A stretch of 64,000 nucleotides of DNA from positions 970,501-1,034,500 of the forward strand of contig NZ_CP038439.1 of assembly GCF_004683865.2 (NCBI RefSeq), written 5' to 3'. Position 1 is the stretch's first letter, and each line of letters starts with the position of its first letter. The DNA comes from Paracoccus liaowanqingii. GTDB taxonomy: Bacteria > Pseudomonadota > Alphaproteobacteria > Rhodobacterales > Rhodobacteraceae. Made by a program: the position numbers and the translations under genes. The notes beneath the pieces are model-generated. The model saw only the letters and a list, made by a program, of their open reading frames with translations. It did not search any database and was not told the origin of the DNA. Shown here one piece after another: positions 50,206 to 58,785 of this stretch.

Positions 50206-51090
50206 TCAGTCGCGCAGCAGCTCGGGCCCGCCCGCGATCAGCGGGTCGCGCGCGCCGATGGCGTCACCGTCCTTGCCCGCGTAATCGACCGCGCCCAGGA
50301 TCGTCTGGATCGCCGCGATCCGTGCCCGGCGCTTGTCGTCCGAGCGGATCAGCGTCCAGGGCACGATGGGCGAATGCGACCGTTCCAGCGTGTCGCGGAT
50401 GGCCAGGGTATAGTCGTCCCACCGCACCAGCCCCTCGACATCGATGGGGCTCAGCTTCCACTGCTTCAGCAGGTCCTGCTCGCGGTCCAGGAAGCGGCGC
50501 AGCTGCTCGGCCCGGCCGACGTTCAGCCACAGCTTGACCAGGATGATGCCGTCATCGACCAGCGTCTGCTCGAAGCTGGGCAGCTGCCGAAAGAACGAGG
50601 CGCGCTCGGGATCGGTCGCAAAGCCGAAGACCCGTTCGACGACGCCCCTGTTGTACCAGCTGCGGTCGAACAGCGCGATCTCTCCGGCGGCGGGCAGCCA
50701 GTCGACATAGCGCTGGAAATACCACTGCCCCGCCTCGCGCTCGTTGGGCTTGGGCAGCGCCACGATGCTGGCCGAGCGGGGGTTGAGGTTCTCGCGCACG
50801 CGCTCGATCGTGCCGCCCTTGCCGGCGGCGTCGCGCCCTTCGAAGATCACCACCAGCCGCTTGCCGGTGGCGATCACGTCATGCATCATCCGCACCAGCT
50901 GCAGCTGCAGCGCGGCCAGATGCGCCTCGTAGTCGGATTTCGGCATCTCCGCGCGGTACGGGAAATCGGGGTCCAGGATGTCCTTGGACCCGGACTTTTC
51001 CACCGCCTTGCGGATCGGTGCCGGGGCGCCCGTCTTCAGATAGTCGCTGATCTTGCCGACCAGCGGCAGGTCCGGCTGCGTGGCGGTCAT
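50206..51090 (-). CDS. ppk2: Polyphosphate kinase 2
   Basis: Transfers phosphate between polyphosphate and nucleotides. 294 residues. Walker A is GRDAAGKGG (85-93), the lid module is [24 protein letters not shown], and Walker B is [12 protein letters not shown] (141 on), all of the one-domain PPK2 type. [12 protein letters not shown] and WKLSPID belong to class I enzymes, which mostly phosphorylate nucleoside diphosphates. It begins 3 bases after metA in the ATPase-metA-ppk2 set. Confidence 0.93.
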   Translation of the reverse strand: MTATQPDLPLVGKISDYLKTGAPAPIRKAVEKSGSKDILDPDFPYRAEMPKSDYEAHLAALQLQLVRMMHDVIATGKRLVVIFEGRDAAGKGGTIERVRENLNPRSASIVALPKPNEREAGQWYFQRYVDWLPAAGEIALFDRSWYNRGVVERVFGFATDPERASFFRQLPSFEQTLVDDGIILVKLWLNVGRAEQLRRFLDREQDLLKQWKLSPIDVEGLVRWDDYTLAIRDTLERSHSPIVPWTLIRSDDKRRARIAAIQTILGAVDYAGKDGDAIGARDPLIAGGPELLRD

Positions 51091-51093
51091 CGC

Positions 51094-52020
51094 TTAGCCC
51101 TCTCCGATGCGGGACATGTCGTACCATGTCGTCTGATAGATCTCGTTGATCCAGTTTCCATAGAGCAGATGCGCATGGCTGCGCCAACGGTTCGCGGGCA
51201 TCTGCGCGGGATCGTCGCCCGGATAGTAGTTCGCGGGCAGGGTGACGGGCTTGCCCGCCGCCACGTCGCGGTCGTATTCCTCCTTCAGCGTGGTGCTGTC
51301 ATATTCGAAATGGTTGAAGACATAGATGGCCCGGTGCCCCGGATCGGCCAGCAGGCAGGGGCCCACGTCAGGGCTGGCCAGCAGGGTGGTCAGGGCCGGG
51401 CGGGCATCGACCTCGTCCTGGCGCACCTCGGTCCAGCGGCTGACGGGGACCAGCACGTCGTCGGAAAAACCGCGCAGATAGGGCGAGGCGGGCGCCAGGT
51501 TGCGGTGCCGGAAGCAGCCGAAGGCCTTGGAGGGCAGGGGATGCTTGGGCAACCCGTGGAAATGCCAAGCCATCGCCATGCCGCCCCAGCAGACCCCGAA
51601 GGTCGAATGCACATGGGTCTGCGTCCAGGCGAAGACCCGGGCCAGCTCGTCCCAGTAGGTGACCTGGTCGAAGGGCAGATGCTCGATCGGCGCGCCGGTG
51701 ATCACCAGCCCGTCGAACTTCTCGCCCGAGGCCTCGACCTCGCGGAAGGGGCGGTAGAAGCTTTCCAGATGGTCGGCGGCGGTGTTGCGGCTTTCATGGT
51801 CCGACATGCGGATCAGCTGGAAGTCGATCTGCAGGGGCGTGGCGCCGATGACGCGGGCGAACTGGTTCTCGGTCTGGATCTTCTTGGGCATCAGGTTCAG
51901 AAGCCCGATCCGCAGGGGCCGGATGTCCTGCGTCGCCGCCCGGCCCGGCGACATCACCATCACCCCCTCGTCCGAGAGGATGCGATAGGCGGGCAGGTTC
52001 TCGTTCAGCGTGATGGGCAT
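51094..52020 (-). CDS. metA: Homoserine O-acetyltransferase, MetA type
   Basis: First committed step of methionine synthesis. 308 residues, with the MetA glutamine-amidotransferase-like fold: nucleophile Cys144 (FGVCWGG), the catalytic histidine in NHFEYD and the following glutamate. The position after TGAP is IE (Glu113). In characterised MetA enzymes Glu here selects acetyl-CoA, and Gly (as in E. coli) selects succinyl-CoA, so acetyl transfer is predicted despite the usual succinyl name. It is sandwiched by 3-base gaps between the unknown ATPase and ppk2, suggesting one transcript. Confidence 0.93.
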   Translation of the reverse strand: MPITLNENLPAYRILSDEGVMVMSPGRAATQDIRPLRIGLLNLMPKKIQTENQFARVIGATPLQIDFQLIRMSDHESRNTAADHLESFYRPFREVEASGEKFDGLVITGAPIEHLPFDQVTYWDELARVFAWTQTHVHSTFGVCWGGMAMAWHFHGLPKHPLPSKAFGCFRHRNLAPASPYLRGFSDDVLVPVSRWTEVRQDEVDARPALTTLLASPDVGPCLLADPGHRAIYVFNHFEYDSTTLKEEYDRDVAAGKPVTLPANYYPGDDPAQMPANRWRSHAHLLYGNWINEIYQTTWYDMSRIGEG

Positions 52021-52023
52021 GGG

Positions 52024-52911
52024 TCAGGCTTCCTTGCGCCCTGCGGCGGGGTCTTCCTTGCGCGAAAGGGCGCGGGCGATCAGGTCGGTGAAATCCTGCG
52101 GCGTGGCGACCCGGGCCACCTCCTCGGCCAGCACGGTGACGCCGCGCCGCGCCATCGCCGCATAGCGCGGCTGGCGATGGGCCAGCGCCCGGGCATAGGT
52201 CCAGCGGATGAAGTCGTCGGGATTGACCTCGCCGCCCTCCAGCCCCTTCTCGACGCGGTAGGCGATCCAGGCGCGCTCCAGGAATTGCGGCTGGTAGTAC
52301 ATGGGCTTGGGCGCGCGGTCGAAGCGGCGCACCAGCTCGGCCGTATGGGCATCGCTGCCCCTGATCCAGACCAGCAGCAGGTCCCGCTCCAGCGCGGCCA
52401 GCACCGGATCGGCGGGATCCTCGGGGTCCACCACCTCGCAGATCGACCCGCCGCTGTCGCAGACGAAATGCGGGTGGCCATAGATGTCGCGGGCGCGGTC
52501 CATGAAATGGCGGGTGTCCAGCAGCGAGGCGATCTCGGCCCGGCGGTGCTGGTCCTGGCGCGCGCAATAGGCGTCGAAGTCCAGCCCCCCGCGCGAGGGG
52601 CTGCCCGGCTTGCCCAGATAGGTCGACAGCGGCGCCAGGTTGTCGAAGGTGATGTTGCTGGCGATGTAGACGCTGTCCGACAGCAGCAGCTCGCGCAGGA
52701 ACGGGACCTTCATCGCCTCGCGCTTGAAGTTGTCGGCGATGTATTCGCCCATGTAGCGGGTGCCGATCCGGTAATCGACCGAGTAGTGGAACCAGTCCCC
52801 CGTGCCCCGCAGGATCGAGGACAGATGCGTCTTGCCCAGGCCCGACATGCCGAACAGCACGACCCTGCGCGACGCCGCCGCCTGCCACTCCGCCGCGCTG
52901 CGATAGATCAT
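52024..52911 (-). CDS. P-loop ATPase of unknown function, upstream of metA
   Basis: A 295-residue soluble protein not recognised beyond a P-loop: Walker A GMSGLGKT (21-28) follows a short beta strand RRVVLF. There is a DWFHYSVDYRIGTRYMGEYI segment at about 39-58, then conserved-looking STYLGKPGSPSRGGLDF and GHPHFVCDSGGSICEV. No sensor, signature or HTH motifs are visible, so it is not an ABC or classical AAA protein; a kinase-like or regulatory NTPase is possible. It leads a tight operon with metA and ppk2 (3-base gaps), suggesting a link to methionine supply. The start at 52911 has AGGAGG about 8 bases upstream. Confidence 0.75.
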   Translation of the reverse strand: MIYRSAAEWQAAASRRVVLFGMSGLGKTHLSSILRGTGDWFHYSVDYRIGTRYMGEYIADNFKREAMKVPFLRELLLSDSVYIASNITFDNLAPLSTYLGKPGSPSRGGLDFDAYCARQDQHRRAEIASLLDTRHFMDRARDIYGHPHFVCDSGGSICEVVDPEDPADPVLAALERDLLLVWIRGSDAHTAELVRRFDRAPKPMYYQPQFLERAWIAYRVEKGLEGGEVNPDDFIRWTYARALAHRQPRYAAMARRGVTVLAEEVARVATPQDFTDLIARALSRKEDPAAGRKEA

Positions 52912-53009
52912 GCCCCGTCCCCTCCTGTGCCGGCGCCCCTGACTAGTCCGCGCAACCGGCATTGGAAAGAGGCGCCGGCCACCCGCCGCGCATCCCGACC
53001 CGGACCCTC

Positions 53010-53075
53010 CCTCGGCCCGGCCTTTCATCTTGGCTGAAATATCCCGGGGGGTCAGGGGGGCTGGCCCCCCTGCCT
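53010..53075 (-). repeat. Intergenic repeat copy D
   Basis: Reading on the minus strand: AGGGGGGCCAGCCCCCCT dyad, then GACCCCCCGGGATATTT, CAGCCAAGATGAAAGG. It follows the FadL-like gene stop by 20 bases and probably serves as its terminator. The remaining part of the 186-base gap to the ATPase start shows nothing else. Confidence 0.72.
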
Positions 53076-53097
53076 GTCCTCTCAGTGCCTGTCGCGA

Positions 53098-54270
53098 TCA
53101 GAAGCGATAGCCGATCCGCACCCCGATCCCCAGGGCGTCGCCGTCTTCCATCCGCGCCCGTTCCACGTCCGGCGTGCCGGTCTCGGGGCTGGCATCGCCC
53201 AGCTTGGTGTAGTTGATGCCGGTGGTCACGCGCAGCGGTCCCTGGTTGTAGATCGCGGCCAGGGTGATGCCCTTGCGCCCGTTCGTGGGCGCCAGCGGCG
53301 AGACCAGATCGTCGCCCGCCTTCTCGAAGGTGAAGGAGGCCGAGCCCGACCAGCTTTCGGTGAACTTGCGCCCGACGCCCAGGGTATAGGTCGTCGTGTC
53401 CTCCAACTCGACCAGCCCGCCGCCGGTGACGGCCACGAATTGCTGCGGATCGACGCGGAAGGCGCTCCACTCGACCCACCGGACCGAGCCGAAGACCAGC
53501 GTGTCCGCCGCGACGCCGGTCTGGAACTCCAGGTTCCAGCTTTCGGGCGTGGTGACGGTGGTGGTCGAACTGGCGTTCAGCAGCGGCACGGCGGGGATCG
53601 GGCCCGGCCCGTCGGGATCGACCAGCGGGCCGGTCTCGACCGTGTCGAACTCGTGTTCCACGTCCGAATTGTAGGTCAGCGAGACGCGGGCGCCGATCTC
53701 GGGGCGTTCCCATGCGACGCCGGCCACCCAGCCAAAGGCGGTGTTGGCGTCCAGATCGACGTTGTAGCCCGCGACCGGCCCGTAGGCCGCGCCGTCCAGC
53801 GTCACCTCGCCATCGGCCCGCGAGCCGCGCAGGCCGCCATGGACCGAGAAGGCGTTCTGGAACTGGTAGCGGCCCAGCGCGGTGAAGGTGGTCGAATCGA
53901 CGCGCGCCGCGGTGCCGCCCAGCAGGACCGACCCTTCGGCCGACGGGTCGGGCAGCAGGCCGGGCTGCGACGGATAGAGGATGTCGGCGCCGAAGGGCTG
54001 CTCGACGATGATCGCCCCCGAGAAACTGGGCGTGAACTGGTGCTTGTAGGACAGGCCCGCGAAGCCGTAGCCCTGCGCCACGTCGCCGGTGCGGAAGCCC
54101 AGGACATCCGTGCCCTCGACGGTCGGATCGACGCCGCCGAAGCTCAGTTCGACATAGTTGCCCTCTTCGAACAGCGCGGCCAGCGATTGCGGCGCGCGTT
54201 CGATCCCCCCGGCCCAGACAGGCGCTGTGCCTGCCAGCAATGCGGCCATGCCTGTCAATGCGAATTTCAT
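53098..54270 (-). CDS. FadL/OMPP1-like outer-membrane protein
   Basis: A 390-residue outer-membrane beta-barrel of the FadL/TodX family, which passes hydrophobic compounds such as fatty acids or aromatics. Signal peptide about 1-20 (LAGTAPVWA-GG). The short N-terminal hatch-like part has GIERAPQSLAALFEEGNYVELSF. Alternating strands follow, and the last residue is phenylalanine (IGVRIGYRF), the BAM recognition end. The start at 54270 has GGGAGG five bases upstream; the ATG five codons earlier lacks a site. Divergent from guaB with a 207-base gap. Confidence 0.85.
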   Translation of the reverse strand: MKFALTGMAALLAGTAPVWAGGIERAPQSLAALFEEGNYVELSFGGVDPTVEGTDVLGFRTGDVAQGYGFAGLSYKHQFTPSFSGAIIVEQPFGADILYPSQPGLLPDPSAEGSVLLGGTAARVDSTTFTALGRYQFQNAFSVHGGLRGSRADGEVTLDGAAYGPVAGYNVDLDANTAFGWVAGVAWERPEIGARVSLTYNSDVEHEFDTVETGPLVDPDGPGPIPAVPLLNASSTTTVTTPESWNLEFQTGVAADTLVFGSVRWVEWSAFRVDPQQFVAVTGGGLVELEDTTTYTLGVGRKFTESWSGSASFTFEKAGDDLVSPLAPTNGRKGITLAAIYNQGPLRVTTGINYTKLGDASPETGTPDVERARMEDGDALGIGVRIGYRF

Positions 54271-54435
54271 GTCGTCCTCCCTCAAGGCATATCGCCCTTT
54301 TCGTCACCTTATCGCCGATTATGCATGGATCAATCGCCCCGTTCATCTGACGCCACGTCCATGTCACGGCGGGTCCCGCACGTGGCGCGAATGCAACGGC
54401 CCCGGGACGGGCTGGACAATTCCCCCTGCCCGTGA

Positions 54436-55925
<1,490 letters not shown>

Positions 55926-55992
55926 GCCCGTCCGACAGGCGGGCCCGCCCCGACGGGGGTGGGGTCCGGCGTCCCATATCCCTGCGAGATAT

Positions 55993-56026
55993 GCCAACGC
56001 CCGCCCGATCCCGTGCGGGCGTTGGC
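55993..56026 (+). terminator. Hairpin terminator after guaB
   Basis: GCCAACGCCCGC-10 bases-GCGGGCGTTGGC, a perfect 12-bp stem 68 bases past the guaB stop. Only a weak pyrimidine run follows. The rest of the 228-base gap to ctaG shows no gene. Confidence 0.55.
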
Positions 56027-56153
56027 CATTCCCAATCGCCTTGCGCGGCGGGGCAGGGGCTTTTCGGCGGAACCCGCGCGGGAACAGATGGTTACCCCCA
56101 CGGTTCCCGACGCGCCCGCGCCACGGCAGACCTCCGGATGACAGGGACAGATG

Positions 56154-56882
56154 ATGACCGACGCAGCCATGACCTATTGCGGCCCCGCGCCCGTGCCCGA
56201 GCAGATCTGGCGCGCCTGGAACCTGGATCCGGTCCTGCTGGCGGCCTTGGCCGTGGCGGGAGGGCTGCTGTTGTGGCGCAGCGACCGCGAGGGGCGCACG
56301 CCCGCGCTGATCGCGATCGCGGCGCTGGTCGTGGCCTTCGTCTCGCCGCTCTGCGCGCTGACGGTGGCGCTGTTCTCGGCTCGCGCGGCCCATCACCTGC
56401 TGATCATCACCGTGGCCGCCCCCGCGCTGGCCCTGGCGCTGCCCCTGGCGGCGCGCCTGCCCGCCAGCCTGTCGCTGGTCGCGCTGTCGGCGGCGATGAT
56501 CGCGTGGCACCTGCCTTCGGTCTATGCGGCGATCTGGTGGTCGGACGCTTTATATTGGGGCCTGCAGGCGGCGATGCTGCTGCCGGCCTGGGCCTTCTGG
56601 TCCGCTGTCCTGGCGCCGGGCATCACCGCCGAGGACGCCGTCGCCCGCGCCCTGCTGATCGGGGGGCTGGCCGGGATCATGGGCCTTCTGGGTGCGGCGC
56701 TGACCTTCACGCCGGGCATCCTCTACATCCAGCATGTGACCGGCGCCGCGCCTTGGGGCCTGCCCGCGCTGGCCGACCAGCAGCTGGCCGGGCTGATCAT
56801 GTGGGTGCCGGGCTTCGTGCCGCTGGCGGCGCTGGCGGCGCTGATGCTGCGCCGGGGCTGGATGGCGGGGTTCCGGGCATGA
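56154..56882 (+). CDS. ctaG: Cytochrome c oxidase assembly protein, caa3_CtaG family
   Basis: A 242-residue integral membrane protein with about seven helices, of the caa3-type CtaG family (distinct from the CtaG/Cox11 copper chaperone). It has SARAAHHLLIITVAAPALALALP, MIAWHLPSVYAA, and PWGLPALADQQLAGLIMWVPG, with conserved histidines that may bind copper or haem. It probably helps assemble the oxidase encoded 1-5 kb downstream. Two ATGs at 56151 and 56154; the second has AGGGA at a better spacing. ATGA overlap with the next gene. Confidence 0.87.
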   Translation: MTDAAMTYCGPAPVPEQIWRAWNLDPVLLAALAVAGGLLLWRSDREGRTPALIAIAALVVAFVSPLCALTVALFSARAAHHLLIITVAAPALALALPLAARLPASLSLVALSAAMIAWHLPSVYAAIWWSDALYWGLQAAMLLPAWAFWSAVLAPGITAEDAVARALLIGGLAGIMGLLGAALTFTPGILYIQHVTGAAPWGLPALADQQLAGLIMWVPGFVPLAALAALMLRRGWMAGFRA

Positions 56883-57379
56883 TGATCGCCTCGCTGAAGT
56901 ACCTGCATCTGGCCGCGATGCTGTGCTGGTGCGCGTCGCTGATCGCGCTGCCCCTGCTGCTGAGCCTCTACGGCAGCACCTGGCGCAACAACGAGGGCGG
57001 CGAGGCGCGGCAGGCCCGCTATGCCGAGTTCCGGCTGATCACCCATTACGGCTATGTGGCCTTCGCCACGCCCGCCGCCGTCATCGCCATCGCGGCGGGG
57101 ACGGCGCTGATCTTCGCGGCCCAGGTCTTCGACCTGTGGTTCGCGGCCAAGCTGGCGCTGGTGGCGGGCATGGCGCTGGTCCATGCCTGGCTGGGACATA
57201 TCGTCCTGGTCTCGGCCGAACGTCGCGGCACGGGCTGGATGCCCTCGCCGCTCTACGCGCTGTTCATCGTCATTCCGCTGATGATGGGGGTGCTGTGGCT
57301 GGTGCTGGCCAAGCCGGACCTGGCGTGGATGGCGGACTGGCTGCCCGCCTTCATGCTGGCGCCGCGGGGCCAGGCATGA
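56879..57379 (+). CDS. CopD/HemJ-like membrane protein
   Basis: A 166-residue membrane protein with four hydrophobic helices. The first carries KYLHLAAMLCWCASLIALPLLL, like the LKxLH...W motif of the CopD and HemJ (UPF0093) families, and a second histidine is in LVHAWLGHIVL. HemJ is a protoporphyrinogen oxidase and CopD a copper importer; either would fit beside an oxidase cluster. The family cannot be decided by eye. It overlaps ctaG by 4 bases and converges on the DUF2231 gene with 29 bases between stops. Confidence 0.68.
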   Translation: MMIASLKYLHLAAMLCWCASLIALPLLLSLYGSTWRNNEGGEARQARYAEFRLITHYGYVAFATPAAVIAIAAGTALIFAAQVFDLWFAAKLALVAGMALVHAWLGHIVLVSAERRGTGWMPSPLYALFIVIPLMMGVLWLVLAKPDLAWMADWLPAFMLAPRGQA

Positions 57380-57408
57380 GGCGGTCGGATGACCGGGAGG
57401 CGCGGCAC

Positions 57409-57933
57409 CTACTTGCTGCGCGTCTCCTGCTTGGTGCCGATCTGATAGTCGAAGACCAGCTTGCCGCCGTGCCAGCCGGTGATGCCGGTCATGCCCGCGC
57501 CCAGGGCCGAGATCATGAAGCCCCACGGCAGGACCGCGCCCACCGGGTCGTCCAGCCGGTAGCCCCAGTTCAGCCCCAGCACCGACAGCAGCATCACCGC
57601 CAGGATGAAATGCGTCCAGCTGGCGCTGCGGATGCGGATGCCGGGCACCATCAGCAGCTCGATCGTGCCGGTCACCCCGGCGATCACGCCGATGCCGAAG
57701 GCGACGCCCGCGGCCCACAGCGCCACGCGCGGCCAGAACTCGTCGCCCGTGAGCCAGTACATGCCGTCGGCACCGAAGACGGAAAAGGCCAAGGCGATGG
57801 GAAAGGCCACCATCATCGCATGCAGCGGATGGCCCGCGAAGGCGATCTTGCTCTCGGTGTCGCTGAAGGCGACATGCTCCTCGATCGGGTCGGTCAGCCG
57901 CCGGCGCTGCTTCCACGAATATTTCTGACGCAT
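57409..57933 (-). CDS. DUF2231 membrane protein
   Basis: A 174-residue protein with four hydrophobic helices. The DUF2231 mark is AGHPLHAMMVAFPIALAFSVFGADGMYWL (residues 33-61) with its two histidines, followed by GVTGTIELLMVPGIRIRSASWTHFILAVMLL and a final MTGITGWHGGKLVFDYQIG. Family function is unknown, often placed near redox genes and suggested to bind haem. It is antisense inside the oxidase cluster, and its start is only 12 bases from the likely start of coxB. Confidence 0.82.
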   Translation of the reverse strand: MRQKYSWKQRRRLTDPIEEHVAFSDTESKIAFAGHPLHAMMVAFPIALAFSVFGADGMYWLTGDEFWPRVALWAAGVAFGIGVIAGVTGTIELLMVPGIRIRSASWTHFILAVMLLSVLGLNWGYRLDDPVGAVLPWGFMISALGAGMTGITGWHGGKLVFDYQIGTKQETRSK

Positions 57934-57945
57934 CGGAGATCCCCT

Positions 57946-58785
57946 CTGTTCCGCATTCACGGTCACAAGTCCGCGGCTTTGCTGGCGGTTCCGCTTCTGG
58001 CGGCCTGCAACGGTCCCCTCAGCACCCTGAACCCCGCGGGTCCCGCCGCCCAGCACGGCGCGCGCCTGTGGTGGGTCATGCTGGCGGGCAGCGCCCTGAT
58101 CACCCTGCTGGTCAGCGTGATGCTGGTCCTGGCCATGCGCCATCGCGGCGACGGCGCCGTGGGCCGCGCCCCCGACCCGGCGCGCGAGCGGCACTGGATC
58201 ATGGGCTGGGGCCTGGGCTTTTCCCTGACGGTGCTGACCGCGTTGCTGACCTTCGCGCTGTGGACCGGAGAGCGGATCATCACCCGCGACGACGGCACCC
58301 TGCAGGTGCAGGCCGAGGCGCAGCAATGGGGCTGGACCTTCACCCAGCCCGGCCCGGACGGCGCGCCGGTGCGGACCGAGGGGATCCTCTATGTCCCCGC
58401 AGGCCGCCCCTTCGACGTGGCGCTGACCTCGCAGGACGTGATCCACAGCTTCTGGGTGCCGCAGCTGGGCGGCAAGATGGACGCCATCCCCGGCCATCGC
58501 AACGTCCACCGGCTGAGCGCCGACCGTCCCGGCACCTTCGAGGGGCTCTGCGCCGAGTTCTGCGGCCTGGGCCACAGCACGATGCGCTTCACGGTGGTGG
58601 CCTATGATCCGGACGGCCCGCTGCCCTCCTTCGACAGCCAGCTCGTGGACGCCGTGACCTCTCCGGTGCCGCCCGACGACCTGCCCGACCAGCCTGCAAC
58701 CGACCAGCCGACCCCCGACCAACTAGCGACCGACCCTGCCCAGCCCGCCACCGACCCGACCGACCCCGAGGAGCCCCGCCCATGA
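57946..58785 (+). CDS. coxB: Cytochrome c oxidase subunit II, unusual start
   Basis: Binuclear CuA subunit receiving electrons from cytochrome c. After a lipoprotein-like signal (LLAVPLLAAC) come two membrane helices (WWVMLAGSALITLLVSVMLVLAM, then LGFSLTVLTALLTFALW) and a cupredoxin domain with the CuA ligands: His in VIHSFWVPQ, then CAEFCGLGHSTM. The last 37 residues are Asp/Pro/Gln repeats. No ATG, GTG or TTG gives a proper N-terminus. CTG 57946 lies 7 bases after GGAG and gives 279 residues; ATG 57874 would overlap the divergent gene. Start uncertain, identity firm. ATGA overlap with coxA. Confidence 0.88.
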   Translation: MFRIHGHKSAALLAVPLLAACNGPLSTLNPAGPAAQHGARLWWVMLAGSALITLLVSVMLVLAMRHRGDGAVGRAPDPARERHWIMGWGLGFSLTVLTALLTFALWTGERIITRDDGTLQVQAEAQQWGWTFTQPGPDGAPVRTEGILYVPAGRPFDVALTSQDVIHSFWVPQLGGKMDAIPGHRNVHRLSADRPGTFEGLCAEFCGLGHSTMRFTVVAYDPDGPLPSFDSQLVDAVTSPVPPDDLPDQPATDQPTPDQLATDPAQPATDPTDPEEPRP

